64,000 nucleotides of DNA from Anthoceros angustus (taxonomy: Eukaryota > Streptophyta > Anthocerotopsida > Anthocerotales > Anthocerotaceae): assembly GCA_010909165.1 (NCBI GenBank), contig MU008180.1:743884-807883 (forward strand), given 5' to 3'. The notes beneath the pieces were generated by a model. The model was given only the letters and a program-made list of their open reading frames with translations, had not been told where the DNA came from and did not search any database. A program made the position numbers and the translations under genes. Of this stretch, positions 44,561 through 56,170 are shown one piece after another. Numbering within the stretch: the first letter of the stretch is position 1; each line of letters starts with the position of its first letter.

Positions 44561-46237
44561 TCCCCATAGCAAGTGAGTATTCATTAACAAAAATAATTCA
44601 TTGAAGAATGATGATGGAGAAGACTATCAAAGAAGTGATGAGGATTCACTAGCAAATGATAAATCACTTGTGGATGACAAAAGAAATTATAATGGAGAAA
44701 GTGAAGAAAATAACGCGTGTCAATCTTTGCTCAAACAAATTCATACCTACCAAAGTCACACCTACCAAAGACTTCTTCACGTGATGTCCGCATAGCATAG
44801 CAATCCATGCATAATATCATTGTATAGTATAATAGAACTATTTGGTAGGAGAGGTTGAAGAGGTGTGTAGATGCAGACAATCCTAATTGTGGGACTACAA
44901 CGAACCCTGTCGAGAAGGTTTAGGCTTTTGTGGCATGATGCCCCACTAGTGTAATTTTTTTTTATCTCATGATATATTATCACACAAATCAAAATGGTAG
45001 GGGAAAAAGATATTTGTTGCATGTGACTTGTGCTCGCTTATTTGTTACTAGATCAAATTTTGCATCCCATCCTTACTAGATCAAATTTTGCATCCCATCC
45101 AGGTGCAACTGTACACAACCACCTCAAAGGATGTAAAGACCCTTATAACATGACGCATGAGATGCTTGGTTGTCGATGTGCTTTGTGTCGAGCCTCGGTC
45201 CCCTGCATCACCACCAGTGCCGCCAAGGCTGTTACCGCACAAACCCATGCTCAATACCCAAAACGCTTATCCCTCTTGTATAATCAAGAACTGCAGCTTG
45301 ATGCGAGAGCGTCACATTCCCAAGTCGCCCCGCTCCTAAACTTGCATCCCGCTTCTATTTCCATAGGACGAAGGGACAAGTGGCTGCAAGCTCGATCGAT
45401 TCAACCTCGGAACCCAAATCCAGCTTAGGGTTTAGTGCGCATCCTCTAGTAAAGCTCCAAAGAACTTCAGAACGATGTGGGAGCAGCCTTGGTCCCCATG
45501 TCCCAAGGGAAATGTTTCGTACGTGATAGTGGCCCAATTATGTATTAGCCTGTTCTGAAAGAGGGTAGTTTGGAAAATTGGTATGATGGTAGAGGCGTCT
45601 CCGGATTCTAGAGAGCTACGTAACCAGGCCTGGCGATGGGGAGATCTGCACCCAAATTCTGCAAGCAAGTCATTAAAATGGCGGGATTCAAGCCTAGCCT
45701 CCTTAGAGATCTCTTCTGGCAAATCTCTTGGTCCCAAAGGAGTCAGAGGGCCGTCCCCAAGTCCAAGTGAGCACTACGAGGTTGCATACTAGCTGATCTG
45801 GACCATCAACAAAATTGTATCTCATCAAAGAAAAGGCTCGTGTGATGGACCGAAACACCTTGGAATGCACATGGATGTCGGAGACAGATTAATAAATCTA
45901 TCAAAGATTTTGTAAAATTCCTGTGATAGTTTAATAAAGCTATTAAAATTTTTGTGTTTATTACTTACATGGATCTCATATTTATATTGAAAGTATGTTA
46001 TATTTGTGGCCATATTGAAGAGTGGAGATTAACGATATGCTATTTTTGTTGAATAGTAATTATGTGCCTTTTCTAAATTTATTTACACTTTTGATGGCCC
46101 ATAAATACTCTCCTCATTGTTCATTTCAAACACAACAACAACAATTTTGTGCGCTCTTTCCCTTTCCTAAGGGTCTCATATAATTCAAGAGCTTTTTTTG
46201 TGTTGAGGGCATCTTTTTGTTCATAATATCTTTCAGA
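44561..46237. other. AT-rich intergenic region with a 28-bp duplication and the 46.2-kb gene promoter
   Basis: An acidic ORF (44601-44795) may be another relic of the repeat family. A 28-bp unit is repeated exactly at 45045-45072 and 45073-45100. A TATA-like word (CCATAAATAC) near 46100 and a CAACAACAACAA leader at about 46133-46144 suit a promoter and 5' UTR for the gene at 46238. A short moderately GC block at about 45100-45790 holds ORFs without motifs. Confidence 0.4.
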
Positions 46238-47347
46238 ATGAAAAAAGAATTTCATGTGGTGTTTTTGCCCCTCTTAGTTGTAATGTTGTTCACTATATCA
46301 ACTTTTGAAGCTAAAGGTGTACACTGTGCTCGGCTCATCAAAGGAGTAATTTCTATCACGACATCCCTAACAACAAGGCATAGTGCTCTTCAGGGAACTC
46401 AAAGTCCGCTACTTTCACAAGTGGGTCCATTTTCACCCGAGGTACCCCGAGGAGCAAAAGCTAGAAGGATACGACATCACATCATAAACCCATTGTGGGA
46501 AGAATGGAAAGTGCCAAAGCCTCATTCACCTCCTCATGTCCCCACAGCAGTCCCAGGGATAGATGTCAGAAACCATGATGAAGATGTGGGCAACCCTAAT
46601 GATGAATATTCACAAGAAGGTGATGGAGGAAGAGGTGGTGATACGGGCAATCCTAATGATGAATATTCACCAATTGTAGATTATGGTTCACAAGCACCAC
46701 AGGAAGGTGATGGAGGGAGAGGTGGTGATGTGAGCAACCTTGATGACGGCTATTCACCAATTGTGGATTATGGTTCACAAGCACCACAAGAAGGTGATGG
46801 AGAAAGAGGTGGTGATATGGGCAACCTTAATGATGGCTATTCACCATTAGTAGATTATGGTTCACAAGCACCACAAGAAGGTGATGGAGAAAGAGGTGGT
46901 GATATGGGCAACCTTAATGATGGCTATTCACCATTAGTAAATTATGGTTCACAAGCACCACAAGAAGGTGATGGAGAACAAGGTGGTGATATGGGCAACC
47001 TTAATGATGGTTATTCACCATTAGTAGATTATGGTTCACAAGCACCACAAGAAGGTGATGGAGAAAGAGGTGGTGATATGGGCAACCTTAATGGCGACTT
47101 TTCACCAATAGTTGATTATTGTTTACAACCACCACAAGAAGATGATGGAGGAAGAGGTGTTGATGTGAGCAACCTTTATGATGACTTTTCACCAGTAGTT
47201 GATTATGGGTCACAAGCACCACAAGAAGGTGATGGAGCAAGAGGTTGTGATGTGGGCAACCTTAATGATGATTATTCACCAATAGTAGATATAATGGTTC
47301 ACAAGCACCACAAGAAGGTGATGGAGCAATTCTACGTGTACATGTGA
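46238..47347 (+). CDS. Secreted tandem-repeat protein, candidate sulfated-peptide precursor
   Basis: The ATG at 46238 opens a frame of 369 residues. Residues 1 to about 26 are a clear signal peptide: a Lys-Lys start, then a Phe/Leu/Val-rich core. A variable region with basic patches follows. Then come eight in-frame repeats of 29 residues (87 bp, about 46615-47290) with consensus EGDGxRGGDxxNxNDxYSPx followed by VDYGSQAPQ. The YSP and DYG parts are the most constant. Asp or Glu before Tyr is what plant tyrosylprotein sulfotransferase prefers, and known sulfated peptides (PSY, CIF, RGF) begin Asp-Tyr. Ser-Pro invites Pro hydroxylation. Spacing and Gly/Ser-Pro content also recall multi-domain CEP precursors, but the CEP consensus is not met. 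In the eighth unit a +2 shift changes the frame and the protein ends in an unrelated basic tail. A structural wall protein is the main alternative. Confidence 0.65.
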   Translation: MKKEFHVVFLPLLVVMLFTISTFEAKGVHCARLIKGVISITTSLTTRHSALQGTQSPLLSQVGPFSPEVPRGAKARRIRHHIINPLWEEWKVPKPHSPPHVPTAVPGIDVRNHDEDVGNPNDEYSQEGDGGRGGDTGNPNDEYSPIVDYGSQAPQEGDGGRGGDVSNLDDGYSPIVDYGSQAPQEGDGERGGDMGNLNDGYSPLVDYGSQAPQEGDGERGGDMGNLNDGYSPLVNYGSQAPQEGDGEQGGDMGNLNDGYSPLVDYGSQAPQEGDGERGGDMGNLNGDFSPIVDYCLQPPQEDDGGRGVDVSNLYDDFSPVVDYGSQAPQEGDGARGCDVGNLNDDYSPIVDIMVHKHHKKVMEQFYVYM

Positions 47348-47400
47348 GCAACCTGCATAATGGCTACTATTCACTGATATCTGATAATTCACCAGTGGAT
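46615..47400 (+). repeat. 87-bp coding tandem repeat, nine to ten units
   Basis: Units start at about 46615 and recur every 87 bp. Units 3-5 are nearly identical (one Asp/Asn and one Arg/Gln change), while the outer units have diverged. After 47290 a ninth unit continues in another frame. Confidence 0.85.
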
Positions 47401-48200
47401 GATGACAGGGAATAGGATATCCTTTTTCACAAGTGGATCGTTTTTCACTTGAGATCCCTACAACAGGCGACTCTTCACTAACAAATGATAATTATGCCGT
47501 TGATATTGATGACTTGAGATGACATAATCAAGATTGGTACAAGAATCAAAAGACCCAGAGACTTATTCACTAGATGAAATCAAAAGGTCTAGAGACTGCA
47601 AACGCAACGCAAGAAAAATACACTTGGAAAAAATATCCTCTATTGTAAAATATTAACGCTATGTTATAAAATATCTAAATTCACTTAAAAATAGTACATA
47701 AACGGCTAAAATCCTTTGTAAAACAAGTCATAACCAAAAAGCCATATGTCTTTAGTTGCGATTGTTTGTAAAATGACCCCTCCCTTCATTAGGTATGGTC
47801 CACAAGGAGGATAAAATCGTTTGTGTTGAAACATGATAATTTTTGAAGGGGGGGATTATAGTAACCCCTTTCGATCGAAACAGCACCCCCTTGTCACATT
47901 TTACACCCTTCCTGCGATAGCATATCTGCCATGCTTTGATAATGGGCACACCCTTTCTGAGTCCATACCTTTGATAAAAGACGCACTTTCAATTCTACAC
48001 CCCAGAACTAGAGCACTGTAGGGCGCGGGCCCGTTTGCATTTTTGTAGAATGCACAGTGGGCTGCCGTTTGCATTTGTTTATTACAACTGAAAACATTTA
48101 CTTTTCAAATGGTAGAACACAATAAAAATCATGCCTGTACTTGCGACAGTCTCATTTCAGTATTCGTGAAAACCTTGCAACAAACAACTGCTAAAGGAGG
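47348..48200. other. AT-rich downstream region
   Basis: Frame-shifted repeat remains run to about 47415 (a Tyr-Tyr-Ser...Ser-Pro-Val-Asp-Asp reading), then AT-rich sequence with no supported gene. Confidence 0.45.
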
Positions 48201-48309
48201 AAGTGGTCATCAGCATTAACAATAGTCATTCAAGAGGGCGGTCTAGCGACTCGTCCATGCCTTGCACCGATACTGAGTCAAGGACCACGGCCAAATTCCG
48301 AAGGTGGTC

Positions 48310-48640
48310 CATATCCTCCGCATCAAAGCTGACCGACGCCCATGGGCAGGGTGCGCTAGGAGAGGGTGCCAGCCGGCCAGCGCCCATGGCGGGCGTCTTT
48401 GGGGAGGGCTTCGGCCGGGCGCATGCGCAGGCGTCGGGGAGGGCGCTGGCGTAGCGTCGGGGAGGGCGCCAACCGCCAGAGCCCATGGGCGGGCGTCTTG
48501 GGAGGCGCCGTCCGGCCGCGCCCATGGGCGGGCGTCTTGGGAGAGGGCGCCACGGCCGGTGCCCTCCCTGTTTCACCGCATGAGTCGGCGGGTGGTGCTA
48601 AGGGAGGCCGGCCCGGCCGGTGCCCTCCCTTAGCACCACC
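48310..48640. repeat. GC-rich minisatellite ending in a perfect inverted repeat
   Basis: Degenerate units containing CCCATGGGCGGGCGTCTTGG recur at about 48380, 48482 and 48522. At the right end a perfect 17-bp inverted repeat, GGTGGTGCTAAGGGAGG at 48591-48607 and its complement at 48624-48640, surrounds a 16-base GC-rich loop that is itself partly self-complementary. Confidence 0.75.
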
Positions 48641-50439
48641 CTACGGTGCATGCGGGTAAAGTCCACACAACTTTGTGTAACACTCTCATTACAAATTTGT
48701 GTATCACTCTCTACAAAGAACACGATCATTCAGGTATGCTGAAAGATGGACTATCAAAAAAAAATAGTTGAAAACCCTTCGACATGACAATGGACCTGGT
48801 GAATTTACGTCCAAGAAATTTTAGGGCTATAAAAAATTTGCAGATGAAGGAATTGGTGTACTAGAATCTTCACACCATAGCATGAATGTTCCTTAAGAAT
48901 AAGATTGTGTACTCCTGAATCTGAAAACTGAATCTGAAAACTGCACTTGGGCATCAGTGAGAGATACCCAGAGTGCTCCCGCCCGATGGTCGTGGGGATG
49001 TGTGGACTACGGACTTCCCTTGGGGGTTAAGAAATAAGTAGGTTTTTGTTTTTTTGTAGGAGCGGAGGATAAAATAAGGCGGAAAAGGGAGGAATAAGCA
49101 CGGATAGCACTCGGTGCACTCGGAGTATACCCTGACGGAGTGGCAACGACCGACCTACTATGGCGGCGCCGGACTACGTCGGGGAGTAGCAGGATAAGTC
49201 CGGACTCACCTGTGTCCAAGGTGATAAGCACGGAAAGTAACTTAGAAGTGAGCCGTGAGGACTGACTCAGGCGGCGCCACGTGGACGGCCCCGAGTGGAG
49301 GTCGGCATGCACCGCCAGACCGGGCCGCGAGGCAGTATTCACGCCCGCGGCGCAGCGGCGTAAAACCGATCTGTGGCGTAAGGCGAGTAAGCGGGCGTAA
49401 GGTCGAAATAAGCCATGCAGACCTCGCGATTCTGGCGAGGAAGGCGCCTTCCGCCCAGTTACTCCGGCGGCGAAGGAAGGTCATTTCATTGTACCGAGAC
49501 ACTCAGCCTCTGCGCCCGCAACCCGGGCGCGCTTATCTCTTTGAGCGCCCGCACCTTCGAGCGTAGTTCACGCCGGGGTTGGAGAAGCGAACGGCGAGGA
49601 GGGCGATCGTGCCGCTGAACTCCGGGCCACAAGCTCAAGGGAGACGAAGGCGGCACCCAAAAAGCTCATGGAAGTTTGGGAGCCATGGAACCTCGTGGAG
49701 CGCAACATTGTGACCCGCGCTATCCGGACTTTGGGCCCCGGGCCGGAGGAAGCGGAGAATTAGTGGAGGAGTGGCACTGGATGCGTTCCAGACGGTCCGA
49801 CGCTCGACAACGCTACTCGTCCGGAGTTCGCCCAAGATGTTGGCGGCGGTCAACAAGGAGGTGCGGTCCAAGAACCTCCGGAGGACCCAAGGCGATGGAC
49901 CTTGAGGTCCCGAGGGCGCCTACAACCGCCCAAAGGAGGAAGAAGGGGAGTGGTGCCGAGCCCCTCAAGGCGGGGAAGATAGGGCCGCAACAGCGATGCC
50001 GAGGCTCGACGCAGGACCACCAACGGATGGTTGATATCCGACCGGATCCGAGTAAGGGCGGTAGCCCGATCATTGTCCATTGAACTCGCCACCAAGGTGG
50101 ATCACCTTGGTGATAACTGCTGGTATTCCGCATGCGCCGGGGAAGAGGGCGGATCGGGAAGGATTATCTTCGCCGGTTTAGTCGAGGCCCGCAAGCTCGT
50201 GACCGAGAAGCCTCGCCATGGGCATCCCCATACCGATCCATGTATGGGGACATTTCGAGCCTCAAGGAGGGAGAGCTTGAGCGGCGCCCGGAAAGGACTG
50301 AGGCCCGCAAGTGGAGCGGCAAGGGCGCCCGAGGTGGAGGCCGACCAAGGCCAAACGGACCGGAGGAGGACGACTGAGGGAATTCCTGACTCCATACGTC
50401 TGAACGGACCCCTCACCACCTGTGGAAGTATGGGAGAAA
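48641..50439. other. Left flank of the GC-rich repeat region
   Basis: AT-rich until about 48960, then GC-rich with no clear coding potential. Overlapping ORFs on both strands reflect composition. It may be the left part of an LTR element, but no terminal repeat matching the right end was found by eye. Confidence 0.4.
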
Positions 50440-53100
50440 TCCCTTCCCTCCTCACAGTGCCCAGTAGGGCGGCCGATCCGGCGAGGCGGCCGCCAATAGC
50501 CCCGCCACCACCACAACCACACCAGGAGCCCCGACTGTGAGGGAACCAAGAGACGCAAGATGGTTTACCAACGCCACCTCGACGGTGCCAAGACTTACCC
50601 CGCCTACCTGAGTGGCAAGAAGCGGAGGAAGTGTAAGGAGGCGAAGGGACGCCGCCTGTGAGCAGGAGGACACCGCGCAGCCTGCACTCCGGGTCCTGCC
50701 GGCTGTGAAGGGCAAAAGGGCTTGCTCCGGACCCCTCACCTCCTCCGAGCCCTGTGAGAAAAAGGGCGAGAAGGAGCTCGCGCCAAAAGGGCCAAGGAGG
50801 GTGAAGCTCCGAGTCAAGACTCGTGACCTAAGGGTCCCGATTAGGTCCGAGAACCCACCGACTCCCTGACAATGGTATGGAGGTCCTTGGCGGACCGTGA
50901 AATGCCGCCCCACTACGGACTTTGTGGGAGCCTCACGTGTGGAAGAAACACGGCGGGTCACAGCTACCGTCATGGACGGTATGCTTTGGGGTCTCTGGGA
51001 TGGCCGAGAAGACCTGTGGAGGTAGAAGCCACCCGAGGCGCATGGTACTCCTCCAGTGAGCAGCTTGAGGGGCCCAGGAGGCAGAAGGAAGGCCAAGCCT
51101 CGGCCGATTGAGGAAGGGAAACGCCGGAGGCCGAGAGGGAAGTCCGTCCATCCGCAAGGACCGGACTAAATTCCTTCACCGGAGGAGGAGGCGGTAAGGA
51201 GGCCAAGCGGGCCGAGGACCTCGCAGTGAGGGGTAGCGCAGCAGAGGCGAAGAGGCCGGGCGCAAGCGGGCGGGCTCGGGACTGGCGGAGGCGGCCCGCT
51301 CAATAGCCCCGCCACGGCCACAACCACGGAGCCCCGGACCGGAGGCGAAGAGGCAAAGGCGGCGTCTGCCTCGGGCGGTGCAGTACTTACACCTTGCAGG
51401 TGTGAAGCGGAGGCGGTAAGGAGGCGAGAAAGGGGCCGAGGCGAGGAGGACAGCGGCCGCGGGCCACATCGCCGCAGGAAGGGCAAAAGGCTTGCTCCGG
51501 ACCCCTCACCTCAGGCCCAGGAGAAAAAGGCGGAGAAGGAGCTCGCCAAAAGGGCCAAGGAGGGTGAAGCTCGGGGCTCGGCCTCTAAGGGTCTGATTAG
51601 GTCCGAGAACCAGTCATTACTCGGACGGTATGGAGGTCCTGGCGGACGTGAAAACTCACTCGGACTTTGTGGGAGCCTCGGCCGTGGAAGAAACACGGCG
51701 GGTCACAGCTACCGTCATGGGCGGTATGCTTTAGGTCTCTGGGATGGCGAAGACCCGGAGGTAGAAGCCACCGGGCGCATGGTACTCCTCCGGGAGGCGG
51801 TTGGAGGGCCGGAGGCGAAGGAAGAAGCTCTCGGCGGATTGAGGAAGGAAGCCGGGAGGCGAGGAGGAATCTGGTCCATCCATGAGGACGGACTAAATTC
51901 CTTCAGTGGAGGAGGCGGTGAGGCAGGCGGAGGCGGTGAGGACCTCTGTGCGGAGGGTAGTGGCGGAGGCGGCGGCGAGGCGGGCGGGCTCGGGACTGGC
52001 GGAGGCGGCAGGCTAGACGAGCCTGGAGGCTCGGTGAAGGTGGCCAGGAGGCGGAAGCCACGGCAGCCGCGATCACTATCGCGTGATCGAACCGTGGAGG
52101 GAGGCTTGAGCGCTCGGGAAAGGGCTGGAGGCCTACTTGAAGTGGAGGCGGGCAAGGCGCAGGGGTGGGGGAGGCCGAGGCCAAGCGGACCGGGAGGAGG
52201 CGGGAGGATTCCGGACTCCATCGTGCAGAGCGGACCCCTCACCACCCGAAGTATGGGAAGCTTCCCTCCTCACAGTGCCCAGCGGCGGCGGCGAGGCGGG
52301 CCCAATAGCCACCGCCACAACCACAGCGGGCCCGCGGACGAGGAGGCGGAGGCGAAGGCAGGCGGCGTCTGGCACCTCGGGCGGTGCAGTACCCCCACCA
52401 GGGTAACAAGCGGAGGCGGTAAGGAGGCGAAGGCCGCCGAGGCGGGAGGACAGCGGCAGCCGCACCCGGCAGTCTGTCGCCCGGCGGAAGGGCAAAAGGC
52501 TTGCTCCGGACCCCTCACCTCCGAGCCCAGGAGAAAAAGGGCGGAGAAGGAGCTCGCGGCCAAAAGGGCCAAGGAGGGTGAAGCTCGGAGCTCAGCACTC
52601 AGGACCTAAGGGTCCTGATTAGGTCCGGAGAACCCAGTCCGGACTTACTCGGACAGCGGTATGGAGGTCCTTGGCGGACCGTGAAATGCCGGCTCCCGCT
52701 ACGGACTTTGTGGGAGCCTCACCAGCGGCGGCCGTGGAAGAAACACGGGTCCTAGCTACCGTCATGGACGGTATGCTTTAGGTCTCTGGGATGGCGAAGA
52801 CCCGGAGGTAGAAGCCACCGGGCGCATGGTACTCCTCCGGGAGGCGGTTGGAGGGCCGGAGGCGAAGGAAGCTCTCGGCGGATTGAGAAGGAAGCGGAGG
52901 CGAGGAGGAAATCTGGTCCATCCAGGGGCCGGACTAAATTCCTTCAGTGGAGGCGGTGAGGCAGGCTAAGGAGGCCGAGGCGGAGGACCTCTGCGAGGCG
53001 AGGGGGAGGCCCGAGGCGGAAGAGGCCGGGCGCAAGCGGGCGGGCTGGAGGCGGCAGACTAGAGCCAAGGCGGAGGCTCGGTGAAGGTGGCCAAGGCGGA
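50440..53100. repeat. Three tandem copies of a GC-rich unit of about 0.8-1.0 kb
   Basis: The word GGGCAAAAGG(G)CTTGCTCCGGACCCC marks units at about 50708, 51481 and 52489. Each then runs through GGTCTCTGGGATGGC to GGACTAAATTCCTTCA at about 51178, 51904 and 52944. The units differ mainly by missing short GGC/CGG-rich words. Long ORFs on either strand are not shared between units and are not called. Confidence 0.75.
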
Positions 53101-53103
53101 AGC

Positions 53104-56100
53104 CACAGCGCGATCACTATCGGCGTGATCGGGCCGGTGGAGGAGGCGGGGAGTAGCCAGCCAATCGAAGGCGGCGGTGGCGGGAGCAAGCAGACGAGCC
53201 GTGCGAAACTGGAGGCCAAGACCCGGAAATCGGGACCTCGGCGCACTGCAGGAGGTAGAAGGGGAGGCGGCCGGGTAGCCACGGCCAATCAAGGCCGGTG
53301 CGGCAATGAGCAAGCACGACGAGCCGTGTAAACACGAGGCCAAGACCCGGAAATCGGGGACCCTGTGGCGCAGGGCAGGAGGTAGAAGGGAGGCGTGGAG
53401 CCGGGAGGACAAGAAGGACACCTTGGAGTTACAACCCAAGACGCTGGAGAGAAGCAAGGGGTTCTCAACGAGAATCCAAGACTTCGAGGAGATAGAGCGC
53501 CCACCGCCTCAAGATGGAGCAGGAGGTGGCGGAGCAAGCGCGACCACCAGCCTGTGAAGTTCGCGACAAGGAGATGGAGGATCTCCTGACTCACCCGTGA
53601 GGTGGAGCAAGCGTGGAGATGGAAGACCGCAAGGAGACTTTGAGTCGCAGCCCAAACTACCATTGAGAGGAATGGTAGTCTCAGGACATGGTCGCGAACG
53701 CGAACGGAAATAGAGCGCCCCTGCTGGCGATGGAGCAGGGAGGCGGCGGAGATGGAGCAGGAGGCGGGGAGGCCGAGAGGAGATGGAGAAGGGCACAGGC
53801 GAAGCCCGCAGCCGCAGAGTTGCCCGACCGAGGAGATGGCGGAGTTAAGCCCGAATGGAAAGAGAGGCGAGAGCACCGGAAGGCATAAGAAGCCGCGGTC
53901 CAGAGGAAGGGGAAGGGGAACGCCGCGCTATGGCCGGTCGGCGAGCAAGAAGGAGTTGGAGGTGGAGCAACAAATGAGCCATGGAGGTGACCGAGGCACT
54001 GCACTGCAGAAGCAGCCCGGCCCGCCTATCAAACTCGGGAGGTGGTCCAACAAGCGGCAAAGACGCCTCCCGAGCACCTATGGCGAAGGGAGTATCGGTG
54101 CCCGCACACGTGGAAGAGGCAATCCAACAAGTGGATTCGGACTTTGCCTATTACCACGCCCGAGCCCCGGCTGAGGCCTCTCACGAAATACGGACCGGAA
54201 GGCCTGAGGGGAAGAAGGGCATGGGACAAAGACAGGGACTCTAGGGGCCCTGCTTGGAGACGACGGCAATGGGGAGAAGAGCCTCAAGAGGAGCGAGACG
54301 CAACGGACCCTGTGGTAAGTTCACCGCAACCCGCCTGGAGAAGGGAGGTGACGGCCAAAAGGGGCGCAGGAGGAGCCAACCCACCCAAGACAAGGGCCTG
54401 GGTAGGGAGGAGGACCTAGCAAGACGAGGTCCATGATAAGGGGTCCGGAGCTTGGGGCCGGACCCGGTAATAAGTTCGGACCACGAGGTCCGAACCTCAG
54501 ACGAGGCCGGACCCGGCCGGACTCGAAATAAGCCGACCGGAGTTCAGACCGGAGTCGAGACCGACCTCGAGGTCCGGACTTGCAAGAAGGAGGAGCCCCT
54601 TCGACTTACGCTAGGGGAGCAGATAGCGGTGGCCCCACCGAGGGGACCCACGGGAGGCTGTGGAGGATGACGTGGTAACGGCCGCCGATCGCCGCCGCAG
54701 AGCCAACCCGGCTGTGATTCCGGAGAGGAGGGGTCTACCGCGATCACTATCGCGTGATCGAACCGGTGGAGGGAGGCGGCCGGGTAGCCACGGCCAATCA
54801 AGGCCGAGCAGCAAGAGAGCAAGCACGAGCCGTGCGTAAACACTGAGGCCAGACCCGGAAATCGGGACCCTGTGGCGCAGCAGGAGGTAGAAGGGAGGCG
54901 GAGAGGACAAGAAGGACACCTTGGAGTTACAACCCAAGACGCTGCTGAGCAGCAAGGGGTTCTCAGAGAATCCAAGACTTCGAGGAGATAGAGCGCCCAG
55001 CCTCCTCAAGATGGAGCAGAGGTGGCGAGCAAGCGCGACCACCAGCCTGTGAAGTTCGCGACAAGGAGATGGAGGATCTCCTGACTCACCGGAGGTGGAG
55101 CAGCAGGAGATGGAAGACCGCAAGGAGACTTGAGTAGCCTTCAAACTACCATTGAGAGGAATGGTAGTCTCAGGATATGGTCGCGAACGCGAACGGAAAT
55201 AGAGCGGCCAGCCTGGCGGACGGAGGCGGCGGAGATGGAGCAGGAGGTGACGCCGCCGATGGAGAAGGGCCCGGGCGAAGCCCGCACCGCAGAGTTGCCC
55301 GACCGTCGAGAGGAGATGGAGCAACAATGGACAGAGGCGAGAGCACCGGAAGGCATAAGAAGCCCGGGTCCAGCTTGAGGAAGGAAGGGGAACGCTATGG
55401 CCGGGCAAGCCGCAGCCGGAGGGACTCGGGAGGCGGGGAGGTGGAGCAGGAGGCGGTGGAGCAACAATGGAGGTGACCGAGGCCTGTACCTGAAGCAGCC
55501 CAGCCTATCAAACCCGGCGGGGAGGTGGTCCAAGCCGGCAAAGACGCTCCCGAGCACCTATGGCGGCGGGGAGTATCGGTGCCCGCACACGTGGAAGAGG
55601 CAATCCAAGTGGATTCGGACTTTGCCTATTACCACGCCTGGAGAGAGGCCTCACCACCGAGAAATAGACGGACCGGAAGGCCTGAGGGGAAGAAGGGCAT
55701 GGGACAAAGACAGGGACCCCTGCTTGGAGACGACGGCAATGGGGAGAAGAGCCTCAAGAGGAGCGAGACGCAACGGACCCTGTGGTAAGTTCACCGCAAC
55801 CCGCCTGGAGAAGGGAGGACGGGCCGAAAGGGGCGCAGGAGCCAACCCACCCAAGACAAGGGTCGGGGTAGGGAGGAGGACCCAGCAAGACGAGGTCCAT
55901 GATAAGGGGTCCGGAGCTTGGGGACCGGACTGAATAAGTTCGACCGAGGTCCGAACCTCAGACGAGGCCGGACCACGACCGTGAAATAAGCCGACCGGAG
56001 TTCAGACCGGAGTCGACCGACCTCGAGGTCCGACTTGCAAGAAGGAGGAGCCCCTTCGACTTAGGGGAGCAGATAGGTGGCCCCACCGGAGGGGACCCAC

Positions 56101-56170
56101 GGGAGGCTGTGGAGGATGACGGTAACGGCGCCGACCGCCGAGCCAACCCGGCTGTGATTCCGGAGAGGAG
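53104..56170. repeat. Two tandem copies of a GC-rich unit of about 1.4-1.6 kb
   Basis: Copy 1 starts at 53104 (an extra partial start lies near 53260) and copy 2 at about 54740, both with GCGATCACTATC(G)GCGTGATCG. They share CCCGGAAATCGGGACC, GGTAGTCTCAGGA, GAGTATCGGTGCCCGCACAC and GGAGTTCAGACCGGAGTCGA, the last at about 54540 and 55998. Copy 2 lacks many short segments of copy 1. Confidence 0.75.

Noticed and set aside
46238-47347. Assigning the repeat protein to the CEP family
   Set aside because: The Gly-Tyr-Ser-Pro...Tyr-Gly spacing is suggestive, but the Phe-Arg-Pro-Thr core and the Gly-x-Gly-His end of CEP are absent.
51779-52609. Long Gly/Arg/Glu-rich ORFs in the GC-rich repeats
   Set aside because: Repeat copies of the same DNA do not keep these frames, so there is no sign of selection for a protein.
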